Origin: Nemertoderma westbladi
Lineage: Eukaryota > Xenacoelomorpha > Nemertodermatida > Nemertodermatidae
Assembly: GCA_032718475.1 (NCBI GenBank)
Contig: JAUCBJ010005031.1
Location: 1 to 41,780, forward strand
Length of the DNA: 41,780 nt
Direction of reading: 5' to 3'
The translations under genes were made by a program, and so were the position numbers. The notes beneath the pieces are model-generated. The model saw nothing but the letters and a program-made list of their open reading frames with translations. It ran no database searches and was not told the DNA's origin. Below, one piece after another: positions 27,303 to 36,490 of this stretch (positions are counted from its first letter, which is position 1; the number at the start of each line of letters is the position of its first letter).

Positions 27303-29900
27303 GTGTGCTACTCTCCAACTAGTGTTGCCCCTGTAGAGGAGGTGGAAAATTTCTACCACAATCTACAAGCAGCAACTGATGGAGTGGATCAGCATGCATT
27401 CTTAACATTCCTGGGAGACTTTAATGCAAGTCTGCATCAATCACCTACATCGCCCTGGGTCTATAGCAATAGTGTTAACCGAAATTCTGTCCATCTTCAG
27501 GATTTTATCTCTGGAAATGGATTGTTTTCGGCTGGAACCCAGTTCAAGAAGCGAACTGGAAAGCTATGGACTCATAGTGGACCCAGTGGTCACAAGTCCC
27601 AGATAGACCATATTCTGTTTCGTAGGAAATACAGGAGCTCTATACAAGACTGTAATGCATTTACACTTCGACCCTTCTCCAGTGATCACCGCCTTATTGT
27701 GGCCAAGGTAAGACTTAGTCTGCGTGCTAGCAGAACAACGAAATCTGCCTTGCCACGGCATGACTGGTCCTCTCTGTTGCAACAGCCAAGTGTGAGATCC
27801 AGCTTCACACTACAGCTGAGCAACAGGTATGAGGCTCTTGCCTCTGAGGCGGCAGATCACTGTGAGGGCTATACTGCCTTTACAGAAGCAGTTAAGTTAG
27901 CAGCAGCAGAAACAGTTCCTGTATACCCTCGAAACAGGAAAAGGGCCCCCTGGACTGACAACAAAATTCAGAAGTGCCGAAATGACCTTCATAAGGCGCA
28001 GAAAGAGTCCCGACTCAAACAGACTACAGCGGCCAAGAATGCAGTTAAAGCTGCATCTAGGTCCCTGAACAGGCAGTACTCTGTTAATCTACAGGAGCTA
28101 ATAAACCAACAGGTTGATGCCATCAATGATGCTGACGACAGCAGGCAATCATCCCAGGCATGGAAATCGATCAATCTGCTTACTGGGCGGAAAAGCCAAC
28201 CAACCACCAAGGTTAAGGCTGAATCACCAGCCGATCGCCTCAATGGTTGGAAAGCCCACTTTGAAAAGCTCCTCAATAATGACAGGGTATTGCCTGATAA
28301 CTTTATAGAAGTAAAAGTGTCTGAGTCTGTACTCCCAGATATTCCCATTGGCGATATCTCCTTTGCAGAAGTGAAGGCTGCTGCAAAGAGCATTAAGACC
28401 AATCGTGCCAGTGGAGTAGATGGTGTTCCCCCTGAGGTCTTTAAAATACCTGAGTGTTTAAAGCTCATCTATCCCATCATAGTAGACATGTACCGTACAA
28501 CAAGAGTCCCACAAGAAATGAAAACAAATAAGTTGGTGCCAGTTCCCAAGAAGGGCAACCTAACACTCTATGGTTCTTTTCGGGGAATCTCATTGATCTC
28601 GATTGCTGCAAAACTATACAATAGAATTCTATTAAATCGCATCAGGTATCCCATTGAGAGACTGCTACGTGGAAATCAGAATGGGTTCCGTAAAGGTCGT
28701 GGGACCATGGGGCCCATTTTGGCACTTAGAAGGATAATTGAAGAGTTATCAAAAAAGAAAGACAGGCATCTGGCTGTTATCTTTGTTGACTTCTTCAAGG
28801 CCTTTGATTCAGTCTCTCGCTCACGTATGTTCAGCATACTTTCATTATATGGGATTCCTGATGAAATTATTGCAGCAATCAGATCAGTATACGATGGTTC
28901 GACAACATTTGTGTCTACTGTTGACGGTGACACAGAACCATTTGAAGTGTTATGGGGCGTCCTCCAAGGAGACACACTTGCACCATTCTTGTTCATTATT
29001 GTGGTTGACTATGTTCTACGCATGTCCTTAGATCATCATAATGATGATGGGGTGATGATAACTCCACCTACTGGCTCCAGAAGTCGAGGAAATCCTGCCA
29101 AGTACCTAACTGATCTAGACTTTGCTGATGACTTAGGAGTACTCTCAGAATCATTAGAGGGAGCCCAGCGGCTCCTCAGCTCATTAGAACATGCTGCTTC
29201 TAGTGTTGGTCTTTTTATTAACTCCAGAAAGACCAAAATTCTGACAGTTAACTTTGAAAGTCCTCAGCAAGTCTCTGATCGGATGAGCATAAGCTCAAAG
29301 GATGGTATGCTTGAGCATGTGGACGACTTCTGTTACCTGGGATCATGGATCCGGAAGTCAGGTGAGGACCTTCGAATACGTAAGGGAAAGGCATGGGCAG
29401 CCTTGAATAGGCTCTCCAGGATTTGGAAGTCACCGAGAATTAATCGGAAACTTAAGGTCCGATTATTTAGAGCAGCAGTAGTTCCAGTACTCCTCTACGG
29501 GAGTCCATGCTGGGCTCTAACTGCTGAGAACACCAAATCTCTGGATGGCACATTCACAAGAATGCTACGCCGGGTTCATTGTGTCAAGCACAATGCACAC
29601 ATCTCCAACCAGACACTATATAACATTGGAGGTGTCTCATTGGTTACCCCAAGCTTGACACTAGAACAAAATCGCCTCCGCTTTGCAGGACATTGCTTTC
29701 GCCGTGAGGACCAGCCAGTGCATAATCTTGTACTTTGGCAGCCTCATGGAGTGAATAAGCATGGTGGACAGCCCATGACTTTCTTGAGACGCATCTTAAA
29801 GGACACTGGCCTTAAAGATGCGGATGATCTAGCAAATGTCATGGGTGATAGGGAGTTGTGGCGGTGCAATTTTGTTGACAAGCCGGCACAGCATTCTTAA
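27303..29900 (+). CDS. LINE endonuclease C-terminal half and reverse transcriptase
   Basis: An uninterrupted 865-codon frame. It really begins inside the endonuclease; the first codon is GTG and continues the split upstream segment. Landmarks: GDFN near residue 38 and QIDHILF at 100-106 with SSDHRLI at 126-132 (endonuclease catalytic residues); RT motifs SFRGISLISIAAKLYNRIL (425-443), FVDFFKAFDS (494-503), GVLQGDTLAPFLF (552-564) and FADD (607-610) with the catalytic aspartates intact; and a C-terminal region with HISNQTLYNIGG and FAGHCFRREDQPVHNLVL. It performs target-primed reverse transcription. Apart from the upstream frameshift it appears competent. Confidence 0.93.
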   Translation: MCYSPTSVAPVEEVENFYHNLQAATDGVDQHAFLTFLGDFNASLHQSPTSPWVYSNSVNRNSVHLQDFISGNGLFSAGTQFKKRTGKLWTHSGPSGHKSQIDHILFRRKYRSSIQDCNAFTLRPFSSDHRLIVAKVRLSLRASRTTKSALPRHDWSSLLQQPSVRSSFTLQLSNRYEALASEAADHCEGYTAFTEAVKLAAAETVPVYPRNRKRAPWTDNKIQKCRNDLHKAQKESRLKQTTAAKNAVKAASRSLNRQYSVNLQELINQQVDAINDADDSRQSSQAWKSINLLTGRKSQPTTKVKAESPADRLNGWKAHFEKLLNNDRVLPDNFIEVKVSESVLPDIPIGDISFAEVKAAAKSIKTNRASGVDGVPPEVFKIPECLKLIYPIIVDMYRTTRVPQEMKTNKLVPVPKKGNLTLYGSFRGISLISIAAKLYNRILLNRIRYPIERLLRGNQNGFRKGRGTMGPILALRRIIEELSKKKDRHLAVIFVDFFKAFDSVSRSRMFSILSLYGIPDEIIAAIRSVYDGSTTFVSTVDGDTEPFEVLWGVLQGDTLAPFLFIIVVDYVLRMSLDHHNDDGVMITPPTGSRSRGNPAKYLTDLDFADDLGVLSESLEGAQRLLSSLEHAASSVGLFINSRKTKILTVNFESPQQVSDRMSISSKDGMLEHVDDFCYLGSWIRKSGEDLRIRKGKAWAALNRLSRIWKSPRINRKLKVRLFRAAVVPVLLYGSPCWALTAENTKSLDGTFTRMLRRVHCVKHNAHISNQTLYNIGGVSLVTPSLTLEQNRLRFAGHCFRREDQPVHNLVLWQPHGVNKHGGQPMTFLRRILKDTGLKDADDLANVMGDRELWRCNFVDKPAQHS

Positions 29901-30119
29901 AAATGCAGCTGCAATGCAGCATGCCGATCCTAGTAGTAGTATCAATAATGTTAATTTTCAATTTAGGGAAAGGAACTATCTCTAACATGCTATTCCAAGC
30001 AAAACAATAACAGAACGTCAATAGTTTCATTTTTGGTCTTAATCAGCTGATATTTGTGTAGATTGATGAATATAACATAGAGGTTCCAGATAGGGGGGGG
30101 GGGGGGGGGGGGGGGGGGA

Positions 30120-30240
30120 ACTGGATGCAATAAAATTCATCCCTCTCCAGGGGAAATTGGACGCAAATAACAGCTGATTACTCTCAAAAATAAAACTGTA
30201 ACCTGTTCTATTGTGTTTTATATTCATAAATTTATCAGAT
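30120..30240. repeat. Dispersed repeat, copy 2
   Basis: Shares CTCTCCAG(G/A)GGAAA, AACAGCTGATTACTC and AATAAA(A/T)CTGTAAC in order with 7640-7760. Diverged copies of an unidentified family. Confidence 0.6.
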
Positions 30241-30706
30241 TCGACAATATTTAATGCTAATCAACTCAGTATATTTTTGTTCAACAACATGTCTAAATCA
30301 GAAGCAGATAAGGCAATGACCACCGGATCTGTAGTTTAAGTTTAATGACCAGATATGAAGTCGGCTACCTTTTTAAATCACTTTGAAACCGAACCTGCAT
30401 TGAACCACCTTCTCTTGCTTGTAAATGAAAAGCTCAAATCTCTAGATTGTTTGGTAGGTGCACCACAGCATTTTGTGGAAGGATGTCAGGGAAATCCAAT
30501 TGGACTTGATTGAATCAGTCTAGAATGATTTTAATTTGAGTTGGTGCTTACATTGTCAGTATCGTTACCTGCAGGCCCAGAGAATTTTCGTGTATGCCCT
30601 TGTAAAGGGTACCTGTACAAAGGTCCAAATGGGATGAAGATGAACATGATGGATGGCCCTGCGCCACTTTCGGTTGTTCGTATTCGTACCTAGTTAGTTA
30701 GTACCT

Positions 30707-31030
30707 AGTTATTCCCTATCTATAAAGGCTATAATACTATTATAATGTATAAATTATTATGATTCAAAGATCATTTTTGACTACCTAATTAAGGACTTGA
30801 TATATACCCAAAAACTTCTTTGAAATAAAGTTGCAAACCCATATGTTGGTAGAATAATATTATTTGATATGCTAATATAATTAATTAGTTATTCCATATC
30901 TATAAAGGCTATAATACTAATATAATGTATAAATTATTATGATTGAAAGATCCCTTTTGACTACCTAATTATGGACTTGATATATACCCAAAACTTCTTT
31001 GAATTAAAGAATAATATTATTTGATAGGTT
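30707..31030. repeat. Direct repeat pair, ~150 bp each
   Basis: 30707-30860 and 30888-31030 share almost the whole sequence from AGTTATTCC(C/A)TATCTATAAA to GAATAATATTATTTGATA. The second copy lacks a short AGTTGCAAACCCATATGTTGG segment. This is a recent local duplication immediately upstream of the peptide gene's putative promoter. Confidence 0.9.
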
Positions 31031-31032
31031 GA

Positions 31033-31043
31033 TATATAAATAA
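31033..31043 (+). promoter_or_regulatory. Candidate TATA box of the secreted-peptide gene
   Basis: TATATAAATAA about 120 bases before a good 5' splice site (GTGAGTAT at 31163). A start site near 31065-31075 would give a non-coding first exon of about 95 bases ending at 31162. The evidence is positional only; the region is AT-rich, so chance matches are common. Confidence 0.3.
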
Positions 31044-31162
31044 GTGCACATTAAATTAAAGTATTTAAGACCTTGACAAAGGTCTATAGAATAAGACTAC
31101 CGGTTAACGGGAATTAAACACAATTTCCTTTAAATTTCTCAGAAGCATATCCAGAAATCGAA

Positions 31163-32019
31163 GTGAGTATAAATTACATAATAATTTTGTACTAATTGTG
31201 GGGCGAGTCAATACTGCGAGCCATCAGCGAACTGTTATAATTATACTATTGCCGGTTTCTAAACGTCTGTGTGTGTGTGTGTGTCGGAAGCCATAATTGT
31301 CGGAAGCCAATATATAACTAGCCATAGTAAAATTATAATTGTTCGCTAAGATGGCTTCCAGCTTTTGCTGCATGCTTTTGCCCCAGTCGTGTTGTCCTAT
31401 TGCGTTGGAATGGCATCATAACATTTTATAACTTTTATCTCCGGGGCAATTATTTAAAAACGCACAGGAGTGGTTTGCCATATTTTTTTTTTAATTATTT
31501 AATTCAGCAAAGTTATAAAGCCATAGAGTAATATCCCATATCTAAGCCCATATCTGGGCTTATCATGCGAATTGTATTGAAGAAAAGGAGGTCTTTGCTG
31601 TGGCAGTTTCATTTTGCTCTTAATTCGTTATCATTATCTTGATTTTCCCCTGGACAGGAGGGTTTATTTCAGGCTATATTTATATGTATTAAGAAATATA
31701 ATTTTATATATCATTTATATTAAATTTCCGATGTGTTTGATTGCTTTATATTTTTTACATTAGGCTAGTTAGCCAATTCCGTTTTCATGGCGTATTGGTA
31801 TAGAATCAGCGAATTCTATTATACTCCATTTAGGCTCTAGAAATTATAAATCTTATTAGTTTTATATTATAAATTTCATTTAATACGAGTTTGTTATTGG
31901 GTTTAACTGAAATCCTAAAGATCCATAATCAATAATGTTATCTACCACAGGTAGTCACATCCACTGCATCTTTACTTTCCTTTACCATTATTACACATCC
32001 TCTATTTTCATTTTTGTAG
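31163..32019 (+). other. Predicted 5'UTR intron of the secreted-peptide gene
   Basis: Donor GAA|GTGAGTAT at 31163 and acceptor TTTTCATTTTTGTAG ending at 32019 would define an 857-base intron. It includes a (GT)n run near 31265-31283 and the duplicated TGTCGGAAGCCA near 31283 and 31299. The acceptor, with its pyrimidine tract, is strong. The donor is an inference. Confidence 0.4.
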
Positions 32020-32054
32020 GTACCATCAAGTGATTAACTTCTCACAATAGGAAA

Positions 32055-32219
32055 ATGTCCTCGAAAATCTTCATATATGGGTTCATGATGGCGCTCATAG
32101 TTCTTGCTACAGTTCTCTCCATCTGCAATGCAGGGGAAATGTGCGAATTTGACTGCTATGACTGCGATTGTAACAGACCAGCAACTTGCTCATTGGAGTG
32201 CGATTCAGTATGCTGCTGA
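32055..32219 (+). CDS. Small secreted acidic peptide with eight cysteines
   Basis: A 54-codon frame, shorter than the usual ORF cut-off. Its start is fixed by an in-frame TGA at 32031-32033, with only one later upstream interval. Residues 1-26 form a clear signal peptide (Lys4, hydrophobic core to LSICNA). The predicted mature part is only 28 residues, with cysteines at 30, 34, 37, 39, 45, 49, 53 and 54, that is C-x3-C-x2-C-x-C-x5-C-x3-C-x3-C-C. It has seven acidic and one basic residue. There is no propeptide and no dibasic site. The coding exon (32020-32223) is flanked by a strong acceptor and by CCC|GTAAGTA four bases after the stop. The high cysteine density suggests a disulfide-rich effector, toxin-like or immune peptide, or a metal binder. 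The acidic charge argues against a classical cationic defensin. I recognise no family. Confidence 0.75.
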   Translation: MSSKIFIYGFMMALIVLATVLSICNAGEMCEFDCYDCDCNRPATCSLECDSVCC

Positions 32220-32223
32220 ACCC

Positions 32224-32230
32224 GTAAGTA
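32224..32230 (+). promoter_or_regulatory. 5' splice donor just after the peptide stop codon
   Basis: GTAAGTA directly follows CCC, four bases after the TGA. An intron here would lie in the 3'UTR, too close to the stop to trigger nonsense-mediated decay. If unused, the AATAAA at 32433-32438 could end the transcript. Confidence 0.55.
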
Positions 32231-32432
32231 AGTACAGATATTTCCATTCGAAAATCTACAAATAATTATTTTCAATCAAGTTAAACTTTTTAGCATTTGT
32301 ATCTAATTCATGATTACTACTGGGGGATGATAGGTAGGCGTTCATTTATTAGCGCGTGTGGAAAGATTTAAGTTTCTCCTGTACATTCCTTCGATTTACT
32401 TATTATCACACAAATTATTATATTGTACATGT

Positions 32433-32438
32433 AATAAA
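32433..32438 (+). terminator. Candidate polyadenylation signal
   Basis: AATAAA about 215 bases after the peptide stop codon, followed by T-rich sequence. Usable only if the donor at 32224 is skipped. Confidence 0.3.
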
Positions 32439-32544
32439 ACTATCTTTTATTTGAAAAAATCATTTGAAAAAATCAACTAAGTATGAATAAATAGGTATGT
32501 AAGTAATGAACTAGGGAATGTATATAACTATCTACTACTAGGTC

Positions 32545-33600
32545 GTGCGAGCTCGGCTAGTGGAGATGAGGTCCTTCCAGGCCAGATTCTCCATAGTTGT
32601 TGCAATTTCGTTTCTCCCAAGTTTCCAGTATCCCTTTCAATTGTCTACCTGATACCTCAAAGAGGCGCTATTATACCATAAAGCTGAGAGTTAGCCATGT
32701 GGTTCATATTTGTGGTTGATATTTTAGTGATGCCCTAGTAGACTTATATAACAACCAACAATTGTTTGTGATTTTGTTATAGTTCTCAATCCCATATAAA
32801 AGTACACTTTCCACTGTGGCTCAAAAATACTTGGTCTTCAAAATGACGGGAGTCTGATTTCCAGATGGTCTCAATTTTTGATAGAGCTACGTTCTTTAGT
32901 AGAAGTGCATTTTAGTTAGCATATCAGAAACAAGGGCGATGTCATTTGCAAAAGTTGGGTATCTGTGGCTGTATGGGCAGGATATCTGCTGCTTCTACAT
33001 TTTTTGTTTGAGCCCAAGATTTCTTCACCAGTTGAGACTGTTCGCATTGCAAACTCCAATACAATTATGCATAGCAATGGAGCCATGTCGCTTTGCAGTA
33101 TACCGGCTAGAATTGGGAAGAATTAAGTCTCATCATCTGGCGAGAGTACTTGAGCTTGAGCTTCTGTGTAACAATGTAATAATCTAATAAATCTAAATCT
33201 GAAGTTCTGGTATTTCAAAGTGCTTAGGATTTCCAGCATTTTACCTTTATGGATGGAGTCGAATGCTTTAATGAAGTCCACAATGTAATAATCTAATACC
33301 AGCAATGATTAGTTCTGGTATTTCAAATTGCTCAGGATTTTCAGAACTTTACCTCTATGGATGGAGGCGTAAAAAGTGGAGCAAGTTTCTTTGATTTATT
33401 AATTAATTATTTTAACCAATTTCCGCAGTGCTACTGTACTATATCTGAGCTATTGCTGATCAATTAGGTCGAAATCCATTTTGGCTCGTACATTTATTCT
33501 ATTTAATAATTTTAAATAAAGCGAATTCTATCTATATACAATTTTGTTGTATATTTTGGCACCAACCACAAGGAGACTTGATTTCATGATACTTAACACT
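32545..33600 (-). pseudogene. Degenerate LINE, reverse-transcriptase half
   Basis: Read leftward on the minus strand: VVGAKIYNKI near 33560 (RT entry motif); VDFIKAFDSIHKGKMLEIL near 33285-33230 (motif A); FANDIALVSD near 32950 (motif C, with one catalytic Asp replaced by Asn); VESVLLYGIE near 32800; and a residual C-terminal part to about 32545. Many frameshifts and stops are present. A near-duplicate of ~60 bases occurs at about 33190-33250 and 33315-33370. Wording of the motifs differs from the full-length LINE at 26-30 kb. The endonuclease half of the same kind of element lies at 40800-41400 on the same strand, beyond the BEL insertion. Confidence 0.75.
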
Positions 33601-33639
33601 GAGGTCTCATTTCTTGGGGATTCACCTTTAATCCAAATT

Positions 33640-34666
33640 TGTGATGGGATCAATGAAATCCCGACCGGATGAGTTGTTTTGTACGCGTCACCGATGTGAT
33701 GGAAAAGGATTTTAAAAACTCTCACTCTCTAACTCACTCTAATTCCACTTCAGCTCCACTCTAACTCCACTCTACTCTCTCTTACTCTATCTAACTTCAC
33801 TCTGCTCGCTTTAACTCCACTCTGAATTGCACTCGTCTGCACTCTCGCCCGCCAACACCTCCTCTCCATATCTCCCTGTGCTCCTGTACTCTCTATCACT
33901 CCCAAAGGCGCTAAATCCCTTATGCTACCATACTGTGCTATTATCATTCTTACTTACTACTTACTTGCTACTTACTACTTACTTCTTCACTCTACTAACT
34001 CTACTAACTATACTAACTCTACTAGCTCTCTAAGTAACTCTCTTAACTCTACTAACTCTGCTAACTATACTAACTCTACTAACTCTCTAACTCTCTAAGT
34101 AACTCTCTTAACTCTACTAACTCTTCTTACTCTACTAACTATTCTGACGGTACTACGTACCCTCTTACTCTCTAACTTTACTAACTCTGACTCTACTAAC
34201 TCTCTGGGTAACTCTCTTAACCACGTGGCGCTTTCGGTGCCCACAACCCCTCCGCTTACTACTTTCTACGTGGCGCTTACAGTGCCCACAACCCCTCTAC
34301 TACTACTTTCTACATGGCACTTACGGTGCCCACAACCCCTCTATTACTACTTTCTACGTGGTGCTTACGGTGCCCACAACCCCTCTACTACTACTCGTGG
34401 TATGTCAATTTACCACACTCCCTTACTGCCTACTTCTAACTCCTCCTCTTACTTTCTCTTACTAACTTTTATTAACTTTCTAGCTACTTACTAACTTTCT
34501 AACTTTCTACTTACTATCTAACTTCTACTAACTTTCTTACTTACCTACTATCTAACTTCTACTAACTATTACTTTCTAATTTTCTACTTACTTTATTATT
34601 TTTATTATTTTAATTATTTTTATTATTTATATTTCTTATTCGTGTGGGAATGGCATCTCGCTCTCA
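33640..34666 (-). repeat. Putative 3' LTR of the BEL/Pao-like element
   Basis: On the minus strand this begins TGAGAGCGAG immediately after a purine tract and ends CCCATCACA, giving TG...CA ends over about 1 kb. Its last 66 bases (33640-33705) match 40252-40317 with only three differences. The intervening U3 part is mostly tandem repeat. The U3 is not shared with the right-hand copy, so the LTR assignment rests on the ends and the 66-bp block. Confidence 0.6.
33720..34620. repeat. (CTCTACTAACT)n-type array with four 44-45-bp inner repeats
   Basis: Irregular CTCTAACT, CTACTAACT and CTTACTTACT words fill the segment. At 34223-34400 four copies of a 44-45-bp unit (ACGTGGCGCTTACGGTGCCC followed by ACAACCCCTCTACTACTACT) occur, at starts 34223, 34268, 34312 and 34356. 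The strand is almost purine-free over long stretches. Confidence 0.9.
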
Positions 34667-34680
34667 TTCCCACCCCCTCA
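34667..34680 (-). other. Polypurine tract of the BEL/Pao-like element
   Basis: TGAGGGGGTGGGAA on the minus strand immediately before the putative 3' LTR start TGAGAGCG. It follows the protease region by less than 100 bases, which shows that RT, RNase H and integrase are missing. Confidence 0.6.
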
Positions 34681-35701
34681 GTCCAACATTTGGACGACTA
34701 AACTCTAAGGTGCCCCTTCTTCCAGTAGGCACTCTCCCACTGCCCCCCTATACATCCTCTTATCCTTCGCCACACTCTCTTCGCCAATTCCAACTCACTA
34801 GGAATTGATTCTCCCTCTTCTGCAACCCTAAAATCGGGTCTCTCCGCCGCCTTCTTAATTTCCTCATCTCCTGGCAGCAAAATCTCAGCAAAATCCACAC
34901 TCTTGCTATTACTTCTCCTTCTAGCTTATCTACCATCTCTGGTTTCTTCTCTACGTCCTTAACGGTGCCTGGTAGCATGCACCCTGATGTCTCCGACATC
35001 CTGTGTGGAATCTTGGTTTTAATTGGGCCGCTAAGCATCCATCCGAACGGTGTGAGAATCGCCGTCGGATCCCGCTGTCTGTCTTCCCCAAAGATCGTCT
35101 GTACTGTTTTGTGGGCCATCGGGCAGTCCATACCCACTATGATGGATACCTTCGACACGTCCACCTCCGGTATTTTAAAATCGATATCGTCCAGGAACCG
35201 GTACTGCTCGACCTCGATGTTAGTTGGTCTCCTGGCATTAATATTGATCGATTCTATGATCTGAATGGGATCTATGGTCGCCCCATGGTCACATCCCGGT
35301 GCAATCGCTGATATCTCGCACCGTCCCGTCCTCATCTCCAGGACCTCATCCTTACTTGAGATAGTAGTTACCGCCAACCTACTCGGCCTCATCTGTAACC
35401 CTATCTCCTCGGCCACCCAATTCTCCACCAGCGTGAAGGCTGCTCCGCTGTCGACCAGCATTAATGTTGTGACTGATCGGCCGCCCCTTCCTGTTATCTT
35501 CACTGGCACTACCCCGAGTAGTACTTTCCTCTTTCTCCTTGCTCCTGTCGTGTTCGTAGCCATTGTTTGGCCTCCTGTCTCGTTGTCTCCTATTGGTGAA
35601 TCTCTACACTCTCCGGATTTGTGTCCTTCTACCACGCATTGATGACATAGTCCGTTTGCGTCTGCGTAGGCTACACGATCTTGTTTAGGCACGCTTGCCA
35701 A
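34680..35701 (-). pseudogene. BEL/Pao zinc knuckle and aspartic protease
   Basis: The frame opens with the knuckle CHQCVVEGHKSGEC (C-x2-C-x4-H-x4-C). A retropepsin of the DUF1758 type follows: LMLVDSGAAFTLVENWVAEE contains the catalytic DSG, then IIVGMDCPMAH and ILTPFGWMLSGP, both hallmarks of BEL/Pao polyproteins. A frameshift near 34925 leads to another short frame (LLPGDEEIKKAAERPDF) ending near 34698. The annotated start is interior; upstream codons near 35750 form another Cys/His segment (CQLHRDGTHKTMSC). Confidence 0.85.
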
Positions 35702-35918
35702 TGCTTACAACTCATGGTCTTATGGGTTCCATCCCTATGCAATTGACATTCGAATCCTGGATTGTAGCGTTCCCTGTATAGTCCTTCACGTATCGCGCGT
35801 AGGTTTATATCTACCTATTTAGTGTTTTGGTTATTTGGACTCGGCCTACTGGGTGTGTTGGGATTTTGTTTGTTCGTGGGGTTATTTTCTTTCTGTCCCT
35901 GCCACGGTGTGGCCTTAC

Positions 35919-36484
35919 TCGAATACGTAAGGGAAAGGCATGGGCAGCCTTGAATAGGCTTTCCAGGATTTGGAAGTCACCGAGAATTAATCTAAACTTA
36001 AGGTCCGATTATTTAGAGCAGCAGTAGTTCCAGTACTCCTCTATGGGAGTGCATGCTGGGCTCTAACTGCTGAGGATACCAAATCTCTGGTTGGCACATT
36101 CACAAGAATGCTACGCCGGGTTCATTGTGTCAAGTACAATGCACACATCTCCAACCAGACACTATATAACATTGGAGGTGTCTCATTGGTTCCCCCAAGC
36201 TAGACACTAGAACAAAATCGCCTCCGCTTTGCAGGACATTGCTTTCGCCGTGAGGACCAGCCAGTGCATAATCTTGTACTTTGGCAGCCTCATGGAGTGA
36301 ATAAGCATGGTGGACAGCCCATGACTTTCTTGAGACGCATCTTAAAGGACACTGGCCTTAAAGATGCGGATGATCTAGCAAATGTCATGGGTGATAGGGA
36401 GTTGTGGCGGTGCAATTTTGTCGATAAGCCGGCACAGCATTTTTAAAAATGCAGCTGCAATGCAGCATGCCGATCCTAGTAGTA
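35919..36484 (+). mobile_element. 3'-truncated copy of the RTE-like LINE inserted in BEL Gag
   Basis: Nearly identical to 29371-29938 of the full-length LINE, with about 14 differences by eye in ~565 bases. It is 5'-truncated, has an acquired in-frame TAG, and ends in the same CCTAGTAGTAG tail. It is flanked by an 11-base duplication with one mismatch (GTGGCCTTACT at 35909-35919, GTGGCCCTACT at 36485-36495). It sits opposite to the BEL element's orientation and splits the Gag from the zinc knuckle. Confidence 0.92.
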
Positions 36485-36490
36485 GTGGCC

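Larger units (their letters stand above)
26175..29939 (+). mobile_element. Full-length RTE-like LINE with perfect target duplication
   Basis: A 3.77-kb non-LTR retrotransposon bounded by a perfect 12-bp duplication, TATCAATAATGT (26163-26174 and 29940-29951). It opens with CAGGTCAGGTCAGGT and a ~420-bp 5' leader. It codes for one long endonuclease-RT protein, split here by one frameshift, and ends in a short TAG-repeat tail with no poly-A. A single Pol ORF, an AP endonuclease and a short microsatellite tail are RTE-like traits, but a clade assignment needs a tree. Transposition was recent: the duplication is exact, the 2.6-kb reading frame is intact, and a close relative lies at 35919-36484. 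Confidence 0.92.
29952..31030. other. AT-rich intergenic DNA with poly-G and direct repeats, no gene
   Basis: Contains a 26-base poly-G (30093-30118), the second copy of the dispersed repeat (30120-30240) and a tandem-like pair of ~150-bp copies (listed separately). An open minus-strand frame across the poly-G codes only for polyproline and is not a gene. Confidence 0.6.

Noticed and set aside
30039-30227. Minus-strand frame with a polyproline run
   Set aside because: The proline run is the poly-G tract, and the flanking codons belong to a dispersed repeat.
34225-34494. 89-codon plus-strand frame of repeated VPTTPL words
   Set aside because: It is produced by four 44-45-bp tandem units within the putative BEL LTR.
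34965-35642. Plus-strand frames of 99-125 codons opposite the BEL protease
   Set aside because: Antisense shadows of the minus-strand protease frame.
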